Below, piece after piece: positions 16,411-27,612 of a stretch of DNA of 64,000 bases. A model generated the notes under the pieces. That model did not search any database and had not been told where the DNA came from. It saw only the letters and a list, made by a program, of their open reading frames with translations. Source of the DNA: Warburgia ugandensis (lineage: Eukaryota; Streptophyta; Magnoliopsida; Canellales; Canellaceae); contig CP141135.1 of NCBI GenBank assembly GCA_035236585.1, forward strand, positions 62,154,190 through 62,218,189, given 5' to 3'. Numbering within the stretch: position 1 is the stretch's first letter; each line of letters starts with the position of its first letter. The position numbers and the translations under genes were made by a program.

Positions 16411-17265
16411 GTGAGGGGAAAAGGAAAGTGGGCCAGTCTTGTAGCATCCTCAACGTCTGTTGATCTAGTTGCAGGAAGGGGCATTTGTTAGAAGACCTCT
16501 ATAGTTGGATTAGAACCACTTTCATGGTTTTTGTTGTTTGAAACCATTTGGTGTGTTTCTATATTGGGCTTGTGTGTGTGTCTATATATATATATTTATT
16601 TATTTATAAGACTATGATTAGACACTATTTTTTGTAGTGAGGGATGCAAGTAGATATTATTACATCTGTTGCTTTTGCAATCATTATATGATTTGAAAGT
16701 TTAATCACAAATAGGTGATGGATGTCACTAGATACTAGTTTATTTATTTTTCATGCTTGTAAATGCTGATTATCAGGTGTGACACGTGGCATGTGTGAAT
16801 TGTGAAATGTTCAAAAAATAAAGGAGATTTTGCCATAATTTTGTTAAAATAAAACCAAAATCTTGTACTCCTTTGTGTTAGTGATGCAACTATCTGGAGC
16901 TCTTGCACAATTGTTATAGTTTACCCATGGCTACTTTCATTTACGACAATGCAAGGTAATGGGTGATAGGGCTCCAAGGAGCACTGCTTTCTATAGCGAA
17001 GTGCTTCATAAAGTGTAGAGTGTCATAAGCGTGATCGCATCACATATATTTAGACAAATTAAGCAATGTGAGGAGGATGTTGCACTATATATGCACAAGC
17101 CTTAGCCTATGCATGCAATAAAAAGTACTTAAGGTTATGAGAAATTTCGACAAGTTTATGATAAAACTGGTATGAGATTTCAAAATTATATAGAATGCAC
17201 TAATTTCAATTTGATAATTGAGTTAGTATTTTTTAGACAATTGGCCTCTTTTCTAAAACCCGTTA
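16411..17265. other. AT-rich spacer, nothing recognised
   Basis: A short TG/TA run lies near 16,568-16,603. No ORF, RNA or clear repeat border. Confidence 0.4.
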
Positions 17266-18265
17266 GGTGACAATGGGGGAGATTGTGGCCACCTTTTTAA
17301 TTATTATAGGTCAGGACACAAGCTACGAACTGTTAAGTGTTCAATTTTGGTTAAAATATCCCTACTTTAACATTTAATTAGATCATCTAACCGATCAAAT
17401 ATATAATTTTTAAATAAAATATGAATTTTAGTTCCAATAATCATCCAAACATTGATTTATTAAGTTTAACAATAAGATAATCATCAAAGCTAATCAGACG
17501 TGTAATGTATAGTTTAGATGATTCTAATTTGGTCATGTGTTTTGCAGATTAATCAGATTGTTGCTTAGTTAGCTCAGATCAAATTTAATGGTGTCAGATC
17601 ATTCTAAAGACACTAAGGCAAGATGGGATGGTTTCCTAAAAGAAAATTGGTTTTAATTGGAGAAAAGGAAATCATGGAGAAGATTTTCTAAAAAGGGAAT
17701 TAACTTGCAATGAAGAGCTACAAAATAGAAAGGGTAAGTAGTAGGAGTTTCCAAGGTGGAGAAGTTTTTAGTGGTAGAAGAAAGCTTAACAAAAAGTGGG
17801 GGGAAATGAAATTAGAAGGAGAGGAGTTTACAAAAGGAAGTTCTTTATGGAGGTGGTAAAAAAAAAAAAAAAGGCTGATAAGGAAGGAGAACTCGAAGGA
17901 ATGCCGCAAGGCAAGACCCGTCCCCAGCTCCCCTTCTTCCCTCTGTCTCCACCTCTATCATTGCTCTTGTAAGCTCCTCTCTTTCTCTATTTCTTTTCCA
18001 GCCCTCACCACTCTCTTTGCTTATAGTAGAGACTTGTACCCCTCATCTTCTCACCCTCAGTCCATCTCTCTCAAGTTCTTCTTCACTACGAGAAGCTTAG
18101 ACCTATCACTCATCTCTCCTACTCCTCTCTCCTTCCCTGATCTCTCTCTTTCCTGCACTCTCCCTCCCACATCTTTTATCTCTCCCGAGTTCTTTCTCTG
18201 TCACCTATTCTTCAAAGTTGAGAAGAAGGAAAAGGACACCTCCTTGTTTTCAATCAAATGATAAG
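17266..18265 (+). mobile_element. Athila/TAT-like LTR, 5' part, plus strand
   Basis: CTGTTAAGTGTTCAATTTTG and the next 250 bp (TTAATTAGATCATCTAAC and so on) are the inverted counterpart of 9,480-9,690. Downstream, 17,930-18,210 is a CT-rich leader like the pyrimidine-rich middle of the 7.6-9.8 kb LTR. The start is approximate and the U5 end is missing. Confidence 0.5.
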
Positions 18266-18489
18266 TGTGTCGCATCTTAAACTGTTGTGTTAAAGATATC
18301 AAGAAAGATAAATAGAGCTACCATGAAATGGTTGTCTCTTTGATAATTGTTTATAATCTCTAGGTAGTCCTACGTTGCATGAGGGGCCATGAGACAACTG
18401 TACAATTGCAACATCTCTTGAAGGACCTTGTGAAAGTTAGTATTGATGGTAAAAGTGGACATAAAAAGATCCTTTGTTGCGGGTTCATA
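18266..18489. other. Spacer between two opposed LTR fragments
   Basis: No feature recognised. Short overlapping frames on both strands here lack family similarity. Confidence 0.35.
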
Positions 18490-19456
18490 TTGATCATTTA
18501 CTACAAGTACACGAGCTACTATAGTATAGCTAATACAAGTACAGGTCGATCCCATAGGGACTTGACTTAAAAGATGGAGTTTAAAAAAAAAAAAAAAATC
18601 ACATATTGAAAAAAATATTTGAAATTAAATAAAAATAATTGTAAACTCAAATCTATTCAACTAATGAAGGATTTTGATGATTAAGGATCCAATAGTTGAA
18701 TTGAAAAGAGTATCAAAAATTTTGATGATCTAAACTAAGGAAGGATTTTAGGTTTTGGACGGCTTAGATCAAATTTTTGGATTTCAGTTTGAAAATCAGG
18801 ATTGATAGATAAGCTAAGAATTGTCCTAAGAACAAGATCTGAAGGTTAATTGAAAATCTAATGAGAAACAGATAAGGAAATATTCTATTTGTTAAAGTTA
18901 AATCATTGATTAAGTTAAGCTTAAATCAAATAGGGTATGGATTACTTAATTCTTGGATTAATTTGAAAACAGCACAGAACCCGGATAGGATAGACTGGAA
19001 TATGGTAAAACTAGGATAAGAAGAAAGGATGAAAGTGGAATTATAATTAATGTCTAAAGTGTAAAGCTAGAATTTTGAAGTTTTTTTATAAACAAAAAAA
19101 ATGGAGAAATGCCAGAAGAGGAAGATATCTCTAGCAGTGGAGGAATGGTCGGAAAGGAGAAGATTTTGAGGAAACCCTAATTTAGGTTTTTCTTGAGAAT
19201 GATAGTGAACTACAAATGAAGGGGGGAAAAAAAATGAAGGAAAAATAGACTAGAAGCGAGAAAAACAATGAACAGAGATTCAGAGAGTGAAGGAGAATAG
19301 GGAAAGAGAAACTGAGAGAGAAAGAGAGGCTGGGAGCTAGGAGCAATTGAGAATCAATAGCTAACTAGAGGAGGAGATTTGTGACTTGGGTTATACCCGA
19401 AGCAAAGGAAAGTATTAACAGGGTTACATTGGAGTTGTAGATGGGACGTTGATGAG
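18490..19456 (-). mobile_element. Athila/TAT-like LTR 3' end, minus strand
   Basis: Plus-strand reading TTTACTACAAGTACACGAGC ... GTACAGGTCGATCCCATAGG is the conserved end block shared with 7,603, 48,100 and 48,768. The LTR runs rightwards and is cut by LTR-X copy 2 at 19,457. Non-coding. Confidence 0.55.
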
Positions 19457-19529
19457 TGTTTAATTTTGTATAAAAAAAGTATCCATTTGGTATCTCATGT
19501 ATTATAAAATATAATGTTGTGTCTAGAAT
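19457..19529 (+). mobile_element. LTR-X copy 2, first 73 bp
   Basis: Starts TGTTTAATTTTGTATAAA like copy 1 at 4,832. The rest continues after the solo LTR at 22,142, which restores the order seen uninterrupted at 4,832-5,060. Confidence 0.55.
19525..19529 (+). repeat. TSD AGAAT (left)
   Basis: Five-base direct repeat flanking the solo LTR; partner at 22,142-22,146. Confidence 0.8.
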
Positions 19530-19944
19530 TGTAATGACCCCAATTTTTGTAATATTAAAATCCCATGAAAAGTTCAATTTTGAAGATAAGGGAATTTTGG
19601 TCATTTCACTATTCACCTTGATTGAACCTAGGAATTTGGTCCTAAAAATGGTACCATTAGATGCGTCTCAGAAAAAGGAATCCAACAAGACCAAAATCAC
19701 CCAAAACGGAGTTAAAATGAGCAAGTTATGGCCCTTTGAAGTTCAGGGGCAAAACTATAATTTTCACAAAAACGGATTTAACTGCAAAACACAGGGGCCC
19801 GTTTTGATACGGGCACCTTTCATCTTCCACCTCCTAGAGAGTTCTAGAACGGCGGTGATTGGAGGGGAAATCACAGCCATTCTGGAGGTTTCTCCACCGC
19901 CATTCAAAGGCTGTGAGAGCCCCCTCCAGAACCCTCTCTTAGCT

Positions 19945-19952
19945 CTATAAAT
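19945..19952 (+). promoter_or_regulatory. LTR TATA box
   Basis: TATAAATA 415 bp into the LTR. The sister LTR has TATAAAAAG 422 bp in, so position is conserved. Confidence 0.65.
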
Positions 19953-20480
19953 AAAGCTCTTGGGTGCCTCTAATGGCAACCCAAAACGTTGGAAAAAACT
20001 GTTGAGGAGCAGTGACCAAGAGGAGAAAATGTGGAGAGAAAACCAGCCACGAAGCAGGTACGCCCAAAAACTCCCCAAACCCATCGCACCCATAGTCCTA
20101 GGCTCAGTTTCCCTAGGTTTTTGCATGAAAATCCATGGGGAATAGGCCTCTAGGGGGTCACCAAGGACCCTGGGACATCCCCAGGGCCGCACTGGTTTCT
20201 CAAGGACGAACCAGGGCATCCCAAGGACGCCCCGGTCCCCCAACGACTGAAACGTCCCAGACGGACGAGACACGTCGAACGCGTCTGAGAGGAAACCAAC
20301 GGGCGCGTCCGTAGACGTGCCCGCTAAAGAGGAAGACGGGCGGAGAGTACCGCGCGTCTGCAGACGTGCCCGCTGAGGCGCACGCCGCAGACGCTCAGTG
20401 CACTACCAGTGCGGCGTTTTTTGGTTCCTTAAGGAAGCCAGGGCACACGACGCAGTCGCGTAGCGCCCTAGCATTCCGTT

Positions 20481-20498
20481 TTTTTTTTTTTTTTTTTT
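20481..20498. repeat. Poly-T run
   Basis: About 18 T inside the solo LTR. Confidence 0.9.
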
Positions 20499-21748
20499 AA
20501 GACTATATACATACGACACTAAAACGCTTATAACTTGATATCTAGAGCTCCGATTGAGGCCCCGCAAAAGGCGTTGTGTCCGTATCAATGACGCAGACAC
20601 ATCCACACTATAAAATCCCTGATCGAGGCCCAATCAAAGGTGGGCATGACCCTTAGAATAGGATGGTAGCGCGTGGCCACTAGAACGTTAGAAAACTGAG
20701 GATACCAAGGCCCAATTAGGACCTTAGGACACCCATAGGCATAGGGATGGATCCCTAATGCCTAAGTAAAAAGACCAATTACTCTAAAACGTATAAAAGA
20801 TTGGCCAAACTAACCTTGATTCCCTAAACCATGATCAGGAGCGTCTGAGGACAAAAGGGTTAGCGCGACCTAGCCAGGTAGGTGCTCTATCACTATTAGA
20901 TTCTTTTAAAAGAACTATTATTGTTTTGAGAACATATTTTTTAAATATATGACTTGATTTGCATGACTTAATTCAGCATCCATGATAAATGCTTTGTATA
21001 TAGCCATGTTTTGAAATGATTGCATATACATTATGCACATATATGTTTTGTAAACAAGTACATACATTGCATGATTTAAGTACTTGCAAAGATTGCATGT
21101 CCTTGAGGGTTGCCAAAAGATGCTGGAGTGCTAAGGGCTAGGCAGTTGTGAGGGACCCAAAGAGGACAGGTTTTGAAAGGAGGTTTTGGCTTATTTGATC
21201 TTATGTGATTTGGGCTAGAAAGCTCATGGGTGCTATGCCGAGGGGTCTGGGTTGGCCACCCGGCCTCTACCACTATTAGGTGGATGGGTACCACGCCCAA
21301 AAAGAGGCAAGTCCCTATGTCGACTGCATGTGGTACAGGGGGCTACCACTGGTGTCACGACACTAGGTCGACGTGTCATAGGCCCCATTGAGGCTATGAC
21401 AGAGTGTCCTCAGGTACCCGGGGACTACACGGCGAGGAGGTCATGGGCATAGTGGACCCTATGGTTTGATGATTTATGTGCATTGCATATGGCATGATAT
21501 GAGGTTGGTCGACCATACCATGATAGATATCCATGAGTTGGATTCCATGAAGCATTTTATGCATATCATAATGCTATGATACTTTCGATTTTGGATTATA
21601 TGATCCTTTAAGTCGTTAGTAATTCAGTTCGACAATGGATTTTAATATCAATATTGAATTTGAGTATTCAGACATGTACATGTTTTGAAAGAGCATATGA
21701 TTTTAAAACATCTCATGCATTATAAAACTAGTAGTGATAGACTCCTAC

Positions 21749-21767
21749 TGAGTATAGTACTTACTCA
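21749..21767 (+). promoter_or_regulatory. LTR stem-loop, variant sequence
   Basis: TGAGTA ... TACTCA, 6-bp arms, about 375 bp before the LTR end. It sits where other LTRs carry TGAGGCATTG/CAATGCCTCA. Confidence 0.5.
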
Positions 21768-23352
21768 CCATATCCTTAAATAGAAGACGTCTCAGGAGAT
21801 TATTAATGCTACGAGCAAGTGAAGCAAAAAAGGAGACAGTTATACATGTAAGTAAACTCTCAACCCTTTGGACATGTAGTTGTATTTAATTACAGTTGGG
21901 TTTGTGTCTTTATGCTTGGAAAGACCTGGGGAAAAACATTTATGGTTTCTAAAGCTTTTAAAAATTACTTTGGTTGTTGTGAAAGCAAATGACACTCGGG
22001 GTTTTCAAAATGATTTTAAAACTAAAGATTTTCCACTGCATTGCATGGTTTTTTATAAAATGGTTTTCAAATAGGGATGCATCCCGCCTTAGGAATTAGA
22101 TATTTCATTTAAAAATGCATGAGAAAACCCGGGTCGTCATAAGAATTTTTTTAAAATTCATAAGATATGCATTTCTAACCTAATAATTCAAAAGTTCAAT
22201 ATTTTGCAAGCTCAGAAGCTAATCCTGAGTAAGTATGTGAATCATCATAAATTTTTTAGATTTTTTTTTTAGGAAGTGAGAAGATGATCCCACAACCTAT
22301 ATTGCATTTCATAGAGTCTTTCATGGATCAAGCTACATGGTTAGCTCATTGGGGGTGTAGGGTATGGAGTGCGCTTGCTTAACAGTGTGGGGGCGGAATC
22401 CATGCAAAGAGCCATGCATTTTCTTGACTTTGCATGAGAATTGGAGCTATTTATGAGGTTTCCTAGTTTAACTAAGAAATCTAAGGAAGCTAAGCTACTT
22501 AAGCCTTGAAGCCAAGCATTGAAGCCTCTTAAATTGCTAATGAATGAGCCATCAAAGTGAACTATCAAGCCAAGGAAGAGTGCCTTATGGAGCCACACGA
22601 TTGGAACATCAATTCAAGCAACTTTTCTATGTTAAAAGTGTGATTTTTGAGGAATTTTGAGAGATTAATGCAAAAGGTATGATAATCATGCATTAAGAGA
22701 CCCATCAAGAGAGCAAATCCCACTTTCCTAATCCATGTCCTAACCTTAATCCACCATTCACTCTAGGGTTCCACGTTTTTAACTTAGGGAGGGAGCTGCC
22801 TTCCTAGAAGAGGACGTTCCTCCCTTGCATAGTTGGTAAAATTCAAGTGGTTTCCTAATTAGGAAACCCCTAAATCTATGTCCATTAAAAGCACATAAAA
22901 AAATCCTAAAGTTTTTCTCATCTTTTTCCTAATATGTTACTCATTTATCTCTATCCATTCTATCCTCAATCACCATCCAATTAGAAGGGAGAAAGGTCCA
23001 CTTACCTAATTAGAAAAAAGATGCCTCCCCCCTTCCAAATTAGGAAATCAACCAAACCTGCCCACCGATCTCTCTTTCTTACCTAACTCTTCACCTAACC
23101 TTCCTCATTGAAAACCCTAGATCTAGATCTATCCTCCTTGATTCAACCCTTGCCTAAGTTAGAAACCAAAGCATTTATAGATCTCCCATTGTTCCAACAT
23201 TTTTTTCTAAGTAGAGGTGGGCGAGACACCTTGAAATCAAGCTCTCTTTTAGTGTTATTTGCTACTGGACTTTGGGACTTCTTTGATGCTTTTCTTCTTT
23301 TGGATTTCTAGTTATTGTCTTTATTATTTTCTCTCTAATTTATGTTACTACT

Positions 23353-23369
23353 TTACTTTCTTTGGTTTA
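23353..23369 (+). repeat. SINE target-site duplication (left)
   Basis: 17 bp, repeated at 23,553-23,569 with two mismatches. Confidence 0.75.
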
Positions 23370-23552
23370 AGGGGAGCCTTGGCACAAGGGTAGAGTTGTT
23401 GTCATGTGACCTTGAGGTCACTGGTTCAAGGCATGGAAATGGCCTCTTACAAAATGTAAGATAAGGCTGCATACTATTGACCCTTGTGGTCTGCCCCTTC
23501 CCCCAACCTCATATGCATGGGAGCTTCATGCACCGGGGCTGCCACTTTTAGT
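23370..23552 (+). mobile_element. Au-type tRNA-derived SINE
   Basis: About 183 bp. It begins GGGGAGCCTTGGCACAAGGG (box A region) and has the box B GGTTCAAGGC at 23,423-23,432. It then has the Au-family body words GACCCTTGTGGTCTGCCC and GCACCGGGGCTGCC near the end. Au SINEs are short non-autonomous retroposons of flowering plants transcribed by RNA polymerase III and mobilised by LINE machinery. The flanking 17-bp duplication confirms retroposition into LTR-X. Confidence 0.9.
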
Positions 23553-23569
23553 TTACGTTCTTTAGTTTA
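23553..23569 (+). repeat. SINE target-site duplication (right)
   Basis: Matches 23,353-23,369 at 15 of 17 positions. Confidence 0.75.
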
Positions 23570-24943
23570 GTTTTTTTCACTTTAGTTTCATTGGTTTTGC
23601 CTTTTGGATTTGTGCTCTTCTTTCCACCTAGCTTCTCCCATCTTCTTTGTTGCTATTCCATTATTATTTTTTACTTATTTCCTTAAGATTCAAGTTAGTT
23701 TATCTCTGGTAGTGATAGGCAAGAGAAGAAATAACTCACAAGCTTGAGTTTTCCCCTTAGAAAATCACATTTTATACCTTGTCTGCTCCCTTAGTTTTAA
23801 GTCCACTTTTCATACGTAGTTCACTCATTTAGCCATCTTTTCTCTTGAATTGCTTTGTGATTTTTCTTTGCATGCCATCATACTTTAGTTTGTGAGCATT
23901 AGATTGTATTGTTGATGTGGCTTAGATAAGATTTTATGCTTAAGAGTTAGACACAATTTCTAGCAATAAAACATATATTATGCCTCTAGCTTTGAGCATA
24001 ATTTTGAGATGATTCAATAAAGTTCTTTAACTTTTCTTATTGTGGAATGTTCCATTTTTCAAATTACTTTAGATCAAGGTTGTTTCCTTGTATAAAAGTT
24101 ACGATTTCAATTGCTTCCTTATGCTTGAATTATTTGATGTTCTTAAGTTGTTGAAATCTAGAACTTTTCTCTCCCTAACTTTATGCTTTGTTTCCAGCCA
24201 TCTAAATATCTTATTTGCTTTAATCCTTAGGAACTCATTTAGACTTTCATGTTAAATTAATTAGATCCATTAATTAGTTTGCATAATAGTTCACTTTAGA
24301 TTCATCAATTTTGGTCACCCTAGAACCATGCGTACAATCCATGGATCATACGTATGATACTAGGTCACTTTTCTTTTTGGATTTGCTTAGTGTAGTTGTA
24401 TACTTTTATTTTGACAGAAATTAATTTATTATTTGCATCTTAGTTTAGAATTAGAAATTTTTCTTTTTGAATTTTAGAAAGTTCTATTTTTAGTAAATTT
24501 TAGGTTATGTAAGCGTTAATTTAGAAAAGTTTCTAACTTGAGTAGTTTCCTTAAGTTAAGTTGATTAGTTTGATTCATTCTAATTTAGCATTAGTTTCTT
24601 TTAGTTGCTTGTGTGTTAGTTAGGTAATTTTACATTCAAATTTCTTAGTTTTATTTTTATAAAGTTTCTTTTAATTCTAATTTCTAATTCCATGCATTTT
24701 TTCTTCTTAGTTTGTTTTAATTTTCTTGTTTAATCACATCTCTATCTCTTTGGTTGAAGTTAATCAATTTAAATAAGATCCAAACTATTGGAATTTGTGA
24801 GATTCCTCATAGGATTGACATCAATTACTTATATATACTATAATTAATTTGTGTGCTTGCGAGTAATTCTAAAGTTACACCAGAAATTGATCCCAACTAG
24901 GGTTTTTGGTGTAGGTTGTCATGATTTGACAAAGTGGTGTAAT

Positions 24944-25789
24944 AGGAAGGTGTTCATTGCATAGAATGTTATTACATGCTACAGTTTTGACATGCAATTT
25001 ACTTGCGTGCTCACTGGCTTTGATGCAGCGCACATGACTCTAAGATGCTTTTAGGAGAGAAGGCACGCCATTGACAGTTTCTAAGGGCAAATCCATTGTG
25101 AGTTTGATAGGTTTATATTTATGGAATCTAATTGTCAGTTCCTTCATTATTTATTTATGCGATTATGGTGCAGTGAAGTATTACCTAGTTGACAGAGGTT
25201 ATGCAAATTGCAATAATTTCTTGCCCCTTATCAAAAGACCAAGTACCACTTGGAGGAGTTTTGCTAGGGGATGCAGCAACCACATAATGTGGGGAAGTTA
25301 TTCAACCTCTAACACACATCCTTAAGGACTGTAATAGAGTGAACATTTAGTCTTCTAAAGACTAGATTTTTTATTATCAAGTATGTGCCTCCCTTTCCTC
25401 TTAGAACACAAATTAATATTGTCAAGGCATTATGTGTGTTACACAATTTTATGCAGTAGGAACACTCTAACAACATGTGACCAGCAGAGGAGATGGGAGA
25501 GGATCCTCAATCTGAAATAAATAACTACAATGACAATATACTCTTGAGCAGTGATTTGGACGACGAAGTCATCACTGTTGTACACATGGAGAGGGTGAAT
25601 GTTAGTATGCACATGCTGCATCGGGATGAGGTGGAGATGCATGGTTTACAAGTAAACCTGATGACAGAATGCAATTCACTAAGAATGCAAGTACCACCTA
25701 CCCAGGAATTGGCTCATCGAGATGCTACTGCTTGGTACGCTTCCATCGCACAGAAACTTTGGTCTGTCTATGTTCATAGAAACAAATAG
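24944..25789 (+). pseudogene. PIF/Harbinger DDE transposase relic
   Basis: Frame fragments line up with the C-terminal half of Harbinger-type transposases. RKVFIA*NVI then FDMQFTCVLTGFDAAH matches the FDM-x-F-x-Y-V-x-x-G-W-E-G-S-A block. Near 25,170, KYYLVDRGYANCNNFLP matches YYLVDAGY-x-N-x-x-G-F. A frameshift follows, then KYHLEEF, GMQQPHNVGKLFNL, FSLLKTRFFIIK and VPPFLL, which parallel the block before the final E and the LLHNF motif. Near 25,715, ASIAQKLWSVYVHRN resembles the family's C-terminus. Stops and at least one frameshift kill it. The N-terminal DNA-binding half and terminal repeats are missing; it starts right after an LTR end. Confidence 0.85.
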
Positions 25790-25874
25790 TAGTTGTGCTA
25801 TCATGATAAGGAATATGTTGTTATAATAAAAACTCTTTTATGATCTATTTAGTCATGTTATTGTGAAAAGTTGA

Positions 25875-26160
25875 ATGGTGACTTCTTGTAGTAATTGTGT
25901 GTATTACTCACATAGCAAAATATATGTACAAGATGTCTTACTACAAGAATGGAGCAAAACGCCCACCCGCTTTGTGCATGTAGTTGAGGGCCTATGCTAC
26001 TACCCTAAGTGGGTTCAAAGCCCAATCGTGGCAAGTGGTACTTTCTTTGCCATGACCACGAACAATATATAGGATGGTTCATTTGGCTTGATGAGCACAT
26101 GCCGATTGAGCTACCACCCTTGCTACCAATCGAGACGACAATGCGTTGGAGAGAGTAGGT
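25875..26160 (+). pseudogene. GRF zinc-finger-like fragment
   Basis: In the frame ending with a stop near 26,157, 26,020-26,105 reads PNRGKWYFLCHDHEQYIGW then FIWLDEH. This resembles the end of a GRF zinc finger (N-x-G-R-x-F/Y-x-x-C ... F-x-W-x-D-E). The first Cys pair is plausible only near 25,890 (SCSNC) in another frame. It may be a second TE-borne ORF or a captured domain. Confidence 0.35.
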
Positions 26161-27055
26161 GAATGACATGAGTTTCGATCAGAATGTAGTATCTGAGTCC
26201 TTTGATGCATTACATGATCGAGAGAGCAATTGTATCTCGTTCATATTTGATGCCCTTTTATCATCATGGAATGCAATTGCATACGTCCTCTATAGACTTG
26301 TACTTGTTATCATCATCTCTATCATTGTGTCTATGTTTATGTAAGACATATCTTAAAAACTACATGTACTTTGTTAGTTCAAAGAGACTAGTTTGTTGTT
26401 TGATGAAATTATGCAGTTCACTCCTCATTAGGTTTTGCATACGTGGGAACTGCTGCAATGGCTTTTGGTTCATTTTATTAGAATTGTTTTGTTTGTATTC
26501 TTATGCTTTTGGCCATTTTGGTTCTGGCAATAGTTAGTTTCTTTGACAAGGGATGCCTGCAATAGGGAAATATAGAGATCAATATGATATTTGAACAGTT
26601 AAATGTGCCTCATAAAGTACTTAACTAAAATCAAATATATAATATTATGATTTTTATAAAGCCAGATGTATAATATATTTTAATACAAATGATAAAGTGA
26701 TACTAAAGTAATGTGGGCCCCACACTTTGAGGAACATTACATTTTGATTGGTTGATGGAATTTTTTTATTAAAAAATATCAAAATATCTGTCATAACATA
26801 TCTCAGATATTACCAAAAATTTCACAGAAGATATCATAGAACATATCCTCAATGTCACAAAAGATATTATAAAACATATGACATATATCTCAGATATCAT
26901 AGAAGTATGCCAACAAATATTCCAAAGATACACAGTTAAGCAATTTTCTATTTGAAGATAATATGTTTTGAAAACGAAAAATAGGAAGAAAGGTTGACTT
27001 GTTAACAAGGGTAGATGGCATGCACATGTGGGCCAATTAGAGAAGTGATCACATA
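26161..27055. other. AT-rich spacer, nothing firm
   Basis: Contains an imperfect direct-repeat stretch (ATATC/ACATATC words at 26,770-26,920). No gene recognised. Confidence 0.35.
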
Positions 27056-27582
27056 TGACACCCCAAGTTTTCTAAAACCATTTTTCATATATAATAATAA
27101 TAATAATTATTATTATTATTAGTAAGATAGTTGAGATTCCTAGAAGATAAAAACTAGTATTTAATATAATTATGATAATCATTTCAAAGAAATGACAAAA
27201 GAAAACCCTGAGGGTCATCCAATGCATAATAGCAATTTCAAACCAAACCAATATATAGCATACTCAGGTCAAAAGCCAAAACCTAGAAAAATATTGATCA
27301 TGAGAAGATGTATCAATAACAACAAAATACAAAGAAATCCCAAGGTTCCATCCATTTATCACCAAGTCTAACTCCAACATGTAAGTCCATGCACATAATA
27401 CAAATAAGAGTCAGGTCCAACTTTGTCCCCATAATATAAGTGGATTTATACAGCCCAAAAAGAAGTAAATGATAAGTAGTTGGAAGCATACATCTAATCG
27501 GACTGAATATGATAGATGGTCCTCACTGTCCTCTCTACTACTGCTCCACCTATTTGCTCTTGCTACTATCGATCTTCAAATC

Positions 27583-27612
27583 TGAGGCATTGCAAACCAA
27601 AGTAATGCCTCA
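27583..27612 (-). promoter_or_regulatory. Conserved LTR stem-loop
   Basis: TGAGGCATT ... AATGCCTCA, perfect 9-bp arms around a 12-nt loop, followed by AGTAAGC as in the plus-strand copies read in reverse. Confidence 0.6.

Larger units (their letters stand above)
19530..22141 (+). mobile_element. Solo Gypsy (chromovirus-like) LTR, 2.61 kb
   Basis: Starts TGTAATGACCCC and ends ACCCGGGTCGTCATA (the final CA decayed to TA). It is flanked by the 5-bp duplication AGAAT. The sequence either side joins to match an uninterrupted copy at 4,832-5,060, so only an LTR remains and the internal region was lost by LTR-LTR recombination. A TATA box is at 19,945. There is no coding sequence. It is the same family as the 3.06-kb solo LTR at 41,337, with shared blocks CCAAAACGGAGTT, AAGTTATGG and GTGAGGGACCCAAAGAGGAC. 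Confidence 0.88.
22142..24920 (+). mobile_element. LTR-X copy 2 (main part), Athila/TAT-like
   Basis: Resumes LTR-X after the solo LTR (first 5 bp are the second AGAAT). It contains the SINE at 23,370, an AATAAA-type signal near 24,017, and ends with GTGTGCTTGCGAGTAATTCT and AAAGTTACACC, the U5-like end of plant Athila/TAT LTRs (compare TTGTGCCCTTGTGAGTAAT at 31,984). Non-coding; the region after about 24,920 is a DNA-transposon gene, so its own internal region is missing. Confidence 0.5.

Noticed and set aside
19764-20273. Minus-strand frame of 169 codons
   Set aside because: Antisense within a well-bounded solo LTR; no domain.
23370-23552. tRNA gene from box A and box B
   Set aside because: The tRNA-like head continues into an Au SINE body and is flanked by a target-site duplication.
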